A stretch of DNA of 64,000 nucleotides from Pirellulaceae bacterium (GTDB lineage: Bacteria > Planctomycetota > Planctomycetia > Pirellulales > Pirellulaceae), in assembly GCA_018402565.1 (NCBI GenBank), contig JAGYIQ010000005.1, forward strand, positions 310,001 through 374,000, written 5' to 3'. Positions within the stretch are counted from its first letter, which is position 1; every line of letters starts with the position of its first letter. Under the pieces are notes generated by a model, which worked only from the letters and a program-made list of their open reading frames with translations, did no database searches and was not told where the DNA came from. Positions 8,271-16,842 of the stretch are shown here, piece by piece. The translations under genes and the position numbers were made by a program.

Positions 8271-9385
8271 CCACGGGGCAACGATCCTTCTTTTTGATTA
8301 TTGGGGGGAGCGGTCTAGCTACCCAAACTTCCGCTCCGGCGGGGTAAACCCACCGGGGGCGGTGTGACCAAGGGGCAACGATCCATCTTTTTGATCATTG
8401 GGGGGCGCTGGTAGCCGGTCCGTCAGCGCCCCATCGGCACGAGGCCGAAGGTGGCGGTGTGACCAAGGGGCAAAGTGCCTTCTTTTTGGGTGTTCGGGGG
8501 GGCGGTCTAGCTACCCAAACTTCCGCTCCGGCGGGGTAAACCCGCCGGGGGCGGTGTGGCCAAGGGGCGACGATCCATCTTTTTGTTTGGTGGGGGGAGC
8601 TTGGTAGCCGGTCAGTCAGCGCTCCGACGGGACAAGCCCGAGCGGTGGCGGTGTGGCCAAGGGGCGAAGACCCTTCTTTTTGATTATTGGGTGGGGGGCG
8701 GTCTAGCTGCCAAACTTTCGGTCCCACGGGTGAACCCGCGGGGGCCGTGTGGCCAAGGGGTGGAGTTCCTTCTTCTTGATGATTGGGGGGGGCGATTCTA
8801 GCTACCCAAACTTTCGCTCCGGCGGGGTAAACCCGCCGGGGGCGGTGTGGCCAAGGGGCGACGATCCATCTTTTTGTTTGGTGGGGGGAGCTTGGTAGCC
8901 GGTCAGTCAGCGCGCCGCCGGGACAAGCCCGAGCGGTGGCGGTGTGACCAAGGGGCGAAGAGCCGAATTTTGGATCGAGGGGGGGGGCGGTCTAGCTACC
9001 CAAACTTCCGCTCCGGCGGGGTAAACCCGTCGGGGGCGGTGTGGCCAAGGGGCGACGATCCATCTTTTTGTTTGGTGGGGGGATCTTGGTAGCCGGTCAG
9101 TCAGCGCTCCGCCGGGACGAGCCCGAGTGGGGGCCGGTGTGGCCAAGGGGCAATGTTCCATCTGTTTAGTCGTTTGGGGGAGGCGTGGTAGCCGGTCAGT
9201 CAGCGCTCCGCCGGGACAAGCCCGAGCGGGTGGCGGTGTGACCAAGGGGCAACGTTCCATCTTTTTGGATCGAGGGGGGGCGTTCTCGCTGCCCAAACTT
9301 GCGCTCCCACGGGTAAACCCGCACGGGGGCGGTGTGGCCAAGGGGCGAAGAGCCATCTTTTTGATTATTGGGGGTGGAGCCTATT
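8262..9385 (+). repeat. Array of 97-bp repeats, block 2 (twelve units)
   Basis: Anchors CCAAGGGG (CCACGGGG in the first) occur at 8271, 8368, 8463, 8560, 8657, 8753, 8851, 8948, 9045, 9143, 9242 and 9338, spaced 95-99 bp. Type A and type B second halves are mixed and often alternate (A,B,A,B,A,A,B,A,B,B,A). Hairpin arms vary while pairing is mostly kept, for example CCGGCGGG-GTAAA-CCCGCCGG. The last unit runs into a sequence related to the 154-bp family. No protein is supported: every ORF here is short, Pro/Gly/Arg rich and changes frame at each unit. Confidence 0.9.
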
Positions 9386-9465
9386 CGCCCTACGCCTAAT
9401 GACAGAGTTCTTCCACACCGCATTCCGCCGGAAGGCGGGACTACGAGCGGGGCCACTGCGGCGCG
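9386..9465 (+). repeat. Right boundary of the repeat region, 154-bp family end
   Basis: CGCCCTACGCCTAATGACAG, the inverted CCGCCGGAAGGCGGG and ACTACGAGCGGGGCC match the ends of the 154-bp repeats. The same element type therefore closes the array on its right side. From 9466 to the oxidoreductase start at 9700 no feature is seen except a duplicated GGAACTCGGAGAAACACGGG at about 9638-9675. Confidence 0.7.
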
Positions 9466-9699
9466 GAACGGGAGCATGTGGCTGGGTTGCGTTGGTGAGC
9501 GGAACGATGCATGACTTGCAGCCCGATTCCGACCGAAACACTTGGCCTCGATCCGTGTACAATGACGAACTTAGGTTGTCAGCAAACAATACAGAAAGAG
9601 TGCCGTGACTCAGCGGATCTCCAAACAACCCGCCACGCCGGAACTCGGAGAAACACGGGAACTCGGAGAAACACGGGCCGCTGTCGCAGGGGCGGCTCC

Positions 9700-11001
9700 A
9701 TGATGAACTGCGCCTCCGCGGGTGATCGCCCAAACTTCGAGCTCAATGCCTGGCTCGAGGACCAGCCGCCGCGAGCCCCGTTTCCGCATGTCGACTCGGA
9801 TCTCGCTGCCGATTGGCTGATCGTCGGCGCCGGCTTCACAGGCTTGGCCGCCGCCGCTCGGTTGGCCGAACTCCGACCAGACGATCGCATCGTGTTGGTG
9901 GATGCCGCCAGGATGGGAGAAGGAAGCGGAAGTCGCTCCTCCGGTTTTGTCGTGCCCTTGGGCCACTTCGCCGGCTCGGCCAGAGACACCGCTGCACTCT
10001 ATCGCTTGGGGAAGGCCGGTATCGACTTGATTCGGCAACAGGTACTGGCCCATGCGATCGATTGCGATTGGAACGACACCGGCCGCTTGATCGCTGCCCG
10101 AGGAACACCCGGCTGGCGGGCATTGACACGAATTCGGCGAGCTCTGGATCGGGCAGGCGCGCACTACACGCCAGTCTCTGGCGAACAAATCGCACACACC
10201 ACGGGCATGGCCGGCTATCTCGACGGCCTCCGTCAAGACGAATCGCTTCAAGTCAATCCAGCCAAGCTGCTGCTGGGCCTGGTCGAGGCTCTCCCCCCCA
10301 ACGTCCTGGTTTTTGAACGCTCCCCGGTTCAAGCCATTCACCCCTCCAATCCATGGGTCGCTGACACCCCCACCGGCCGCATCACGGCCCGCCGCGTCTT
10401 GATTACCAACAACGCCAACGCCAACCAACTTGGGGTGGCAAACCATCGAGTCTTTCCGATGCAGACCTACATCGGCGTGTTTCAAGGGAACGCAGATGCA
10501 CCCGAGTGCCTGGGCACCGAACCAAACTGGGGTTTGACGTCGGTCGAACGAGTCGGCAGTTCCCTCCGACGGGTCAAGAACCAACTTTTTCTCCGCAGCG
10601 CAGCCGTCTGTGGCCTACCGGATGAGACAGCACCCACCCATCGGCTGGAAGCGATTGTGGATCTGCACCGGCAAGCGATGGCGAAACGCTTCCCCCATCA
10701 GAGACTGGAGTGCGTGAACCTATGGAGCGGCTCGATCGGGGTATCGGCCAACGGCTCGCAGTATTTCGGGCAGGCGAAGCAGGGGCTGTATTGCTCGGTA
10801 GGTTACAATGGTCACGGGATCGCGCAAGGTACCATTTCCGGCCAACTCTTGGCCGACTTGGCGCTAGAGCGTGATTCAGAATTGCTCACGTGTGTCCTGC
10901 GGCTGCCTAATCCGTGGTGGATTCCTGAGCCCAAGATCCTCTACCCAATCGTCAAACGATACATCGGCTGGCTGAATTGGCGCTTTCGAGACGAAATTTA
11001 G
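9700..11001 (+). CDS. FAD-dependent oxidoreductase (DAO family)
   Basis: 433 residues from the ATG at 9700 (a second ATG follows at 9703); the frame is open further upstream, but the homology begins here. The dinucleotide-binding motif IVGAGFTGLA is at 41-50, followed by IVLVDAARMGEGSGSRSSGF, the FAD-contacting signature of the glycine/D-amino-acid oxidase and gamma-glutamylputrescine oxidase group. A late VGYNGHGIAQGT block is the typical C-terminal FAD contact. Expected reaction: oxidation of a secondary or primary amine with FAD; the substrate cannot be read from sequence. No signal peptide is seen. It lies alone, just right of the repeat region. Confidence 0.85.
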   Translation: MMNCASAGDRPNFELNAWLEDQPPRAPFPHVDSDLAADWLIVGAGFTGLAAAARLAELRPDDRIVLVDAARMGEGSGSRSSGFVVPLGHFAGSARDTAALYRLGKAGIDLIRQQVLAHAIDCDWNDTGRLIAARGTPGWRALTRIRRALDRAGAHYTPVSGEQIAHTTGMAGYLDGLRQDESLQVNPAKLLLGLVEALPPNVLVFERSPVQAIHPSNPWVADTPTGRITARRVLITNNANANQLGVANHRVFPMQTYIGVFQGNADAPECLGTEPNWGLTSVERVGSSLRRVKNQLFLRSAAVCGLPDETAPTHRLEAIVDLHRQAMAKRFPHQRLECVNLWSGSIGVSANGSQYFGQAKQGLYCSVGYNGHGIAQGTISGQLLADLALERDSELLTCVLRLPNPWWIPEPKILYPIVKRYIGWLNWRFRDEI

Positions 11002-11193
11002 TCAAGACTCCAGCGCGCTGAGTTTGCGACCGCGTGAACAGGTGGCGCACCAGTCCCTCGGATCACCTCCCACGCGTAAACGATCATCAGATGATCCACC
11101 CATTGCGCGCCGCGTGGGCCAGAAATCTCATCAAATCATTTCGTTTTTTAATTATACACCATCGACCACTTTCCAACACGGTCGCTGGAGTCG

Positions 11194-11556
11194 CTACTCG
11201 CTGGGCGTGGCGGCGGACAGTGGATACTGGGCGATCGGCATTTGACGCCGATGCTTTTGCAGGTAACGCAACCGCTGATAACCGGCCGTGAGCAGAGCCT
11301 CGCGGGCCTGGCGAAATTCAGGGTCCAGAAACCGCTTGGCGGCGGGCTCCTCGCCCAAGTCCGGCGTGGCGAACTCCTCGGCCACAATGAACTGGGCCAC
11401 CGACGGCGTGCAGCCCAAGTGGGCCTCGGGCTGCTGCGTCAATTGCTCAACGGTGATCCAGCCGATCACGTACCGCAGGTAGAGGAGGCTCTGGTCCAGC
11501 CGCTTGACCTCCTCCCCACAGATGTGGCAGAGGTAACCTTGATCGCAACGCGCCAT
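11194..11556 (-). CDS. Conserved hypothetical protein with a CxxC motif
   Basis: 120 residues from the ATG at 11556 (MARCDQGYLCHICGEEV); longer in-frame starts overlap dapB. It carries a CHIC motif near the N-terminus and is otherwise mixed helical (LDQSLLYLRYVIGWITVEQL). It lies 5 bp downstream of dapB on the same strand and is almost certainly cotranscribed. I do not recognise a family. The Cys pair could bind metal, but only three Cys are present. Confidence 0.6.
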   Translation of the reverse strand: MARCDQGYLCHICGEEVKRLDQSLLYLRYVIGWITVEQLTQQPEAHLGCTPSVAQFIVAEEFATPDLGEEPAAKRFLDPEFRQAREALLTAGYQRLRYLQKHRRQMPIAQYPLSAATPSE

Positions 11557-11561
11557 GCGTA

Positions 11562-12356
11562 TCAGAATCCCAACAGGTCGTTCATCGAATACATGCCGGG
11601 GCCACAGTTGCACAGGTACTTGGCGGCGGCCAAAGCCCCGCGAGCATAACCATCTCGATTGCTGGCGGCCACTCGGACCTCCAAGGTCTCGCCCAACATG
11701 CCGAAGACGATCAAGTGCTGGCCGGCATCATCACCGGTCCGCACGGCGTGGTAGCCAATCTCGTTCATCGGTCGCGGCCCGATCATCCCGTGCCGACCAT
11801 GCACGGCCTCGGTCAGCTTCAACTCCTGGGCGATGACCTCGCCGAACCGCAGCGCCGTGCCGCTGGGGGCGTCGTGCTTCTGGCGATGGTGCCGCTCGAT
11901 GATCTCCACGTCGGTTTCAACGCCCGCTTGCCGCATGACCCGCGCCGCGATCTGTGACAAGTGAATCGCCAAATTCACCGAGGTGCTCATATTGGGAGCG
12001 GTCAGGATGGGAATTTGATGGGCCGCGGTTTGCAGCTCCTCGAGAAACTCGGGCGAGAGCCCCGTGGTGGCCATCACCAACCGGCAGCTCCGCATCAAGC
12101 AGGCCTCCAGCGCGGCCTTGGCACCGGCCGGTGAACTGAAGTCGATCACGACATCGCAGCTGCCGCTCCAATCGGCGGTCAGCGGGACGTCGTTGGCCCC
12201 CACCCCAGCCACCAAACCGCTGTCTTGTCCCAACTGCGGGCAGTTGGGGGACTCGATGGCAGCCACCAATTGGAGTTCCGGGTCAGCCGCCGCGCAGGCG
12301 ATCAGACGCTGGCCCATGCGACCGGCGGCACCGTGAATGGCGATTCGAACTTGCAT
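11562..12356 (-). CDS. dapB: 4-hydroxy-tetrahydrodipicolinate reductase
   Basis: 264 residues, the normal DapB length. It reduces 4-hydroxy-tetrahydrodipicolinate with NAD(P)H in the lysine and meso-diaminopimelate pathway in the cytosol. The nucleotide-binding motif GAAGRMGQ is at 9-16. VMATTGLS (94-101) and TAPNMSTSVN (119-128) are family signatures. The catalytic loop EIIERHHRQKHDAPSGTA contains the general acid His156/157 and Lys160. The ATG at 12356 fits other DapB N-termini. The downstream small gene is probably in the same transcript; mscS lies upstream on the same strand after a gap of about 105 bp. Confidence 0.97.
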   Translation of the reverse strand: MQVRIAIHGAAGRMGQRLIACAAADPELQLVAAIESPNCPQLGQDSGLVAGVGANDVPLTADWSGSCDVVIDFSSPAGAKAALEACLMRSCRLVMATTGLSPEFLEELQTAAHQIPILTAPNMSTSVNLAIHLSQIAARVMRQAGVETDVEIIERHHRQKHDAPSGTALRFGEVIAQELKLTEAVHGRHGMIGPRPMNEIGYHAVRTGDDAGQHLIVFGMLGETLEVRVAASNRDGYARGALAAAKYLCNCGPGMYSMNDLLGF

Positions 12357-12461
12357 GCTCTCACCTTTGAGATGGGTCGTAAAACGGGGATTGCGAGACC
12401 ACGGGCGCCGCCCGCACCGGTCCGCCAGTCGAGCGAAATCGGGGTGGATCGCTCGGGTCCA

Positions 12462-13319
12462 TTATACCGCGTCGGTGTGGACCTGCAGTTGGGGGAAGGC
12501 CAGAGGAATGCCGGCCGCGTCCAGATGAGCCTTGATGGCCCGCGTCAGTCGATCTCGCAGCGGCCAAAAATCGACGGTCGGCACCCAGGCTCGCACGGAC
12601 CATTGCAGCGTGCCCATGCCCAGCTCCATCAGATAAACCACCGGTTCCGGGTCCACCAGCACCTCCGGGATACTAGCGATGGCCTCCCGCAGGACCACCC
12701 GAGTGTGGTCGACATCGGCCAGATAACTGACCGGCACCAAGATTTCAATCCGGCGGCGGGTATGGTGCGTCAGGTTCTCGATCGTGTTGCCGAAAATCGA
12801 CGCATTGGGGACCACGTAGCGTCGGTTGTCGGGCGTGTCCAAGGTGGTCGTGAACAGCTCCAAATCCTGCACAAAACCCAGCGTGCCGTTGACGTTGACC
12901 AAATCCCCCACACGATAAGGCCGAAAGACCAACAACATGATCCCGGCCGCAAAGCTGCCCAGGGCGCCCTGCAACGCCAGGCCAATGGCCAACCCGGCCG
13001 CTCCGATCAGGGCCGCCAATGAGGTGGTCTCGATGCCGAACAAACTCAGCACGGCCAGCCCGGTGAACACCAGAATCGTCCATCGCGTCGCCTGCACAAA
13101 AAAAGAACGCAGCGTCGGGTCCAGCTTGGCGCGTTCCATGGACGTGCGAACCACGCGCGACAACAACCGCGAGATCATCCACCCCAGCACCAACAGCACC
13201 AGTACGGCCACCAGTTGCTGGGCCACTCGCAGCAGCTGCTCGGAAGTCAGCCCCAAGGCCGCGGCCTGCTCCCACCATTGCTGAGGATTCCATGCATTTT
13301 TGGCTGCGGCCGACACCAT
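12462..13319 (-). CDS. Small-conductance mechanosensitive channel, MscS family
   Basis: 285 residues from the ATG at 13319, preceded by GAAGGAAG, and nearly the size of E. coli MscS. Hydrophobic segments lie at about 34-51 and 80-97. The pore helix with the Gly/Ala pattern (GAAGLAIGLALQGALGSFA) is at 107-125. It is followed by the beta domain start FRPYRVGDLVNVNG and the mixed C-terminal domain. It forms a homoheptameric inner-membrane valve that opens on hypo-osmotic shock. Longer in-frame starts exist but lack a ribosome binding site. Confidence 0.93.
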   Translation of the reverse strand: MVSAAAKNAWNPQQWWEQAAALGLTSEQLLRVAQQLVAVLVLLVLGWMISRLLSRVVRTSMERAKLDPTLRSFFVQATRWTILVFTGLAVLSLFGIETTSLAALIGAAGLAIGLALQGALGSFAAGIMLLVFRPYRVGDLVNVNGTLGFVQDLELFTTTLDTPDNRRYVVPNASIFGNTIENLTHHTRRRIEILVPVSYLADVDHTRVVLREAIASIPEVLVDPEPVVYLMELGMGTLQWSVRAWVPTVDFWPLRDRLTRAIKAHLDAAGIPLAFPQLQVHTDAV

Positions 13320-13822
13320 CCTGCAACTTCCTTCAAGTCCGCCGCGATTCACACGCACTGGGCCCACGCGTGTTCGAGATCGGGGCAAAAAAAAGCTCTC
13401 GGGAGCCGCAGACCACCGGGGGGGAGGTTTGATCTGACGACAGGTCCGAGAGCGATTGGTCGGTAATGGCCAGGGTCATCCATGACCCGGCCATCGACGT
13501 CCAGAAAGCCTGTTTTGTGAGCCGCCCGTTCAATCCGTTGTCGGGGCAGACTCGGCTTTCAAGATTGAACAAGCGGGAAGGTACCTGTTCCCGAAAAACC
13601 GGTCAACATCGATTTCCCACCCACGTCCGCAAAATATCGCTCTCGACGCCCCCCGAGTGATTGCATGGAAAAAACTGGTCTTGACGCTTGAGCCGAATGC
13701 CCTTCTCGAGCCCGCTAAACTCAGGACCGAGTCCCAGACCGCCGATGCTGCACCTAAGCCGATCCGCGCTCGCGTTTCAGCCTCGCTCCGCGATTTGTCC
13801 CCTTACCCCGCAGCCCCGTCCG
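13320..13822. other. Divergent promoter region with two inverted repeats
   Basis: 500 bp between the start of the mscS-like gene (minus) and the next gene (plus). GCTCTCGG at 13395-13402 pairs with CCGAGAGC at 13446-13453. A second, tighter hairpin at 13468-13492 has arms GGGTCAT/ATGACCC extended by GGCC on both sides. Either could be a structured leader or an operator. No gene seen. Confidence 0.5.
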
Positions 13823-15496
13823 ATGCTGATCCTGATCGTTGTAATCTCGATCTTGACGACGAATCTGTTCCTGGGGTTCTTAGTCGCACATTACCTCGGC
13901 TACGGCCCGAAAAATTTTCATGAACTACTGACCGGTATCGACCCGCGCCCGCTGCCCGACGGCGGTATCGCGCCACGGCCAGACCCGATCGCACCGACCA
14001 CACTGGCTGAATTCGCCCAAGCCGCTGCCGCCAATCCGCCCACGCCCAGCCCGCAGACGGATTGGGCGGCGTTTGTCAGCCAGTACGCCTCGACGCCAAC
14101 CACGCCCCCGGCACCCACATCGGTGGCCGACCGCGAACTGATCCACACGGTGTTGCACAGCAATCTGGCCCTGCAACAAGCCGGCCTGCTGATGGACTAC
14201 GAACGCATGGTCACCGCTTCCCCCACGAGCGCCCCCCCCCATGCTCACCCGAGCGGAGGGAGCGAACCGGCCGAGGCAGACCATCCAAGTCAGCCCTGGA
14301 CGGAGCAGACACCGCACGACGTGTTGATCGCCTGGGAGCGTTACTTGCAGGGTGTTGCCTTGGCCAACACGACCCCCTGGTGGAAGTCGTTCTTGCGACA
14401 GTGGCGCGAGACCCAACAAGCCTGGCTAACCTACGAGACGACCGTGCGGGTCAGGCGACGGCTCATCGATGCCCACCAACAGTGGCTCGCCAAATCGACC
14501 GAAGTCGTCTGTGATGACAACTCGTGTCGCCGCGTCAGCAAAGCGGCCGGCCAGAGTCATTGGTGGCAACGCCCCTCAGCCGAATGGCGGACGTTGACCT
14601 GGGCCCAGGGCCAAGTCGAGGCCTGCGAGCGGGAGACCTTCGAGCGACTGGTGCTGGCCCGACAACAGACACAACAGTTGTTTCGGCAGAGTTGCCACTG
14701 GTTGCGTCAGACCTTCAAGCCGTCCCTGCTCCGCGAACAAGCCGCCCAGCTGGACGCCCGCCTGTTCCCCGGCGGACTGGAGGCCGAGCTCCAGGACAAC
14801 AACAAATCGCATGGCGCGTTGTTCTTGCTCAAGACAAAACAGGATTGGATCGCCGATTACTGCCGCGGGACGATGGTGACCGAGGCAATCCTACAACATC
14901 GGGCCCAACGCTTGGACGATTGGTTTGAAGCGCTGCCCAATCTGTCAGACGATGGCCAGCAACCGCTGCGTCAATTGATTGACCCCTGGACCGCGGCCCT
15001 CTGGGTGCCGTCTGAAAACGCCGCATCCGCTCGCGTCGCCGCTTGGACCGTCGTCGATAAACTGGAGTCCTCCGCACGCCAAATCGATCGCCAAACCGTG
15101 TCGCTCGACCTGCGGCTGTTGATTGTGCCGCTCACTGCCAAACGCACCGCCCAAGCCGCCTTGCAAGCTGCCTTAACATGGACCGAGCCCCTGGACGCAA
15201 CGCTGTGGGAGCCCGGCGGCAACATCGTTTGGACGCAAGCAGGCCGGCGTCCCGAACCCGTGCCGCGGCCCGATGCCCTGCCTCGACTGGATGGCGAACT
15301 GGACCTGACAGCCTGGTACAAGTCCCTCTTACTGGGAATCGATCCGGCGACAACGGCCGGTGAGGCAGGCGAAGAAGACGCCCTGCCGAAGTCGCCATCG
15401 CCGCAACCCGTTGAACAATCCACCGACAAGCACGACAATCGAACCGTAGCGGAAAGTGCCGCACCGCCCGCGGAAGACGACGGAATCGATTGGTAA
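13823..15496 (+). CDS. Hypothetical single-pass membrane protein
   Basis: 557 residues from the ATG at 13823, which places a hydrophobic segment (LILIVVISILTTNLFLGFL) at the very N-terminus; an in-frame start 135 bp upstream is possible but adds a poor leader. A Pro/Ala/Thr-rich linker follows, then a long helical domain rich in Trp, Gln and Arg, and an acidic tail ending DDGIDW. No catalytic motif is visible. The stop codon lies 5 bp before the ATG of the downstream glycosyltransferase, so the two are probably cotranscribed; a role in envelope assembly is only a guess. Confidence 0.6.
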   Translation: MLILIVVISILTTNLFLGFLVAHYLGYGPKNFHELLTGIDPRPLPDGGIAPRPDPIAPTTLAEFAQAAAANPPTPSPQTDWAAFVSQYASTPTTPPAPTSVADRELIHTVLHSNLALQQAGLLMDYERMVTASPTSAPPHAHPSGGSEPAEADHPSQPWTEQTPHDVLIAWERYLQGVALANTTPWWKSFLRQWRETQQAWLTYETTVRVRRRLIDAHQQWLAKSTEVVCDDNSCRRVSKAAGQSHWWQRPSAEWRTLTWAQGQVEACERETFERLVLARQQTQQLFRQSCHWLRQTFKPSLLREQAAQLDARLFPGGLEAELQDNNKSHGALFLLKTKQDWIADYCRGTMVTEAILQHRAQRLDDWFEALPNLSDDGQQPLRQLIDPWTAALWVPSENAASARVAAWTVVDKLESSARQIDRQTVSLDLRLLIVPLTAKRTAQAALQAALTWTEPLDATLWEPGGNIVWTQAGRRPEPVPRPDALPRLDGELDLTAWYKSLLLGIDPATTAGEAGEEDALPKSPSPQPVEQSTDKHDNRTVAESAAPPAEDDGIDW

Positions 15497-15501
15497 ATGT
15501 C

Positions 15502-16842
15502 ATGCCCCACCTGGTGTACCTGACCGCTGGCGCCGCCGGCATGTTCTGCGGCAGTTGCATGCACGACAACGCGTTGGTCAAAGCCATCCTGGCCGGCGGC
15601 CAGTGGGACGCGACCCTGGTCCCAACCTACACGCCCATTCGCACCGACGAAGAAAATGTCAGTGTCGACCAGGTCTTCTTCGGGGGCATCAACGTCTACC
15701 TGCAGCAAAAAATGCCCTGGCTGCGGTTCTTGCCCGACTTCGCCGATCGCTGGCTGGACCAACCGTGGTTGATTCGCCGCTTGACCGCCAAGGCCTCCGA
15801 CACGTCGCCAAAGCTGTTGGGCCAGTTGGCGGTCTCGATGCTGCAAGGCCGCAACGGCAACCAACGCAAAGAAGTGGCCCGCTTGCTCAAGTGGCTCAAA
15901 CAAACGGCCCGGCCCGACGCCATCCTGCTGACGAATGTGCTGATCGGTGGCTGCATCGAGGACCTGCAACGGGAACTCGGCGTCCCCGTTCTGGCGACCC
16001 TCCAGGGCGATGACGCGTTTCTGGACGTTCTGCCCGCACCGCACCGCGACCAAGCCATGCGTTTGGCCAGCCGAGTGGCCAACCGCTGCGATGCGTTGTT
16101 GGTACACTCCCAGGCCTACGCCGACTACATGGCCGATTACTTGCAAGTGCCCCGCGAGAAAATGCAGGTCATGACACTGGGGATCGACACGGAGCCCTGG
16201 GCCCAACTCCCGGACCGAACCGAGACCAACGCCCCGCAAGTCATCGGCTACCTGGCCCGCTTGGCCCCCGAAAAAGGCCTGCACCGCCTGATCGACGCCT
16301 TTATTGAAGTCAAACGCGACCCGCGTTTCGAGCAGTTGCAGCTCCGCGTGGCCGGTTGGCTGGGCGACCACCGCCAAGCTTGGTTCCAATCCCACTGGGA
16401 CAAGTTACAGGCCGCGGGTCTGGCGGCCGATGTCCGCTACGAAACCGATATCGAACGCGCCGATAAGCTGAAGTTCCTGCAAGAGATCGATCTGCTCTGC
16501 GTCCCGACCGAACATTTTGAGCCCAAGGGCCTGTTCGCGTTGGAGGCCATGGCCGCCGGCGTGCCCGTGGTGGTACCCGCCATCGGAGCCTTCCCCGAAC
16601 TGATCGCCCACACCGGTGGAGGACAGCTGTGCGCACCCGCTCCATCGTCGGCCGATCCCGATTCCACGAACCATCCGCCGCTGCCCACAGTGTTGGCCGA
16701 ATTGTTGGCCGATCCGGCTCGCTTGCGCCAGTTGGGAAGACAAGGCCGCTCGGCGGTCCTGGCCAAACATAACGCCGCCTCGATGGCCAGCGAAACCACC
16801 GCGTTATTGAATCGCGTTCTGGCGGCCCGCACCGCGCGGTAG
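15502..16842 (+). CDS. GT-B fold glycosyltransferase (GT4-like)
   Basis: 446 residues from the ATG at 15502. The N-terminal acceptor domain includes LTAGAAGMFCGSCMHDN. The C-terminal GT1/GT4 donor domain has IGYLARLAPEKGLHRLIDAF and the nucleotide-sugar binding block VPTEHFEPKGLFALEAMAAGVPVVVP, which contains the EPxGxxxxEAMA signature. It transfers a sugar from an activated donor; donor and acceptor are unknown. It follows the membrane protein gene by only 5 bp. Its 3' end overlaps the convergent gene at 16804 by 39 bp. Confidence 0.88.
   Translation: MPHLVYLTAGAAGMFCGSCMHDNALVKAILAGGQWDATLVPTYTPIRTDEENVSVDQVFFGGINVYLQQKMPWLRFLPDFADRWLDQPWLIRRLTAKASDTSPKLLGQLAVSMLQGRNGNQRKEVARLLKWLKQTARPDAILLTNVLIGGCIEDLQRELGVPVLATLQGDDAFLDVLPAPHRDQAMRLASRVANRCDALLVHSQAYADYMADYLQVPREKMQVMTLGIDTEPWAQLPDRTETNAPQVIGYLARLAPEKGLHRLIDAFIEVKRDPRFEQLQLRVAGWLGDHRQAWFQSHWDKLQAAGLAADVRYETDIERADKLKFLQEIDLLCVPTEHFEPKGLFALEAMAAGVPVVVPAIGAFPELIAHTGGGQLCAPAPSSADPDSTNHPPLPTVLAELLADPARLRQLGRQGRSAVLAKHNAASMASETTALLNRVLAARTAR

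Noticed and set aside
6672..9356. Several Pro/Arg-rich open frames of 80-150 codons on the minus strand of the 97-bp array
   Set aside because: The 97-bp period shifts frame at every unit, no frame is preserved, and composition only reflects G-rich repeats. They are by-products of a repeat lacking stop codons.
6787..9385. CRISPR array
   Set aside because: Whole 97-bp units are similar to each other, with no short constant repeat separating unique spacers, and no cas gene is nearby.
2966..9385. Integron with attC array next to an integrase
   Set aside because: The recombinase lacks an evident IntI-specific insertion and is Xer-like, the units are directly tandem without gene cassettes, and the array starts nearly 3 kb away past an RHS gene.
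6787..9385. Tandem intrinsic terminators (hairpin plus TCTTTTTG)
   Set aside because: The stem directly before the T-run is only about three base pairs (GGC...GCC) and is not kept in all units. The strong hairpin lies elsewhere in the unit.
14971..16395. 474-codon minus-strand frame
   Set aside because: It crosses two plus-strand genes and lies opposite an unambiguous glycosyltransferase.
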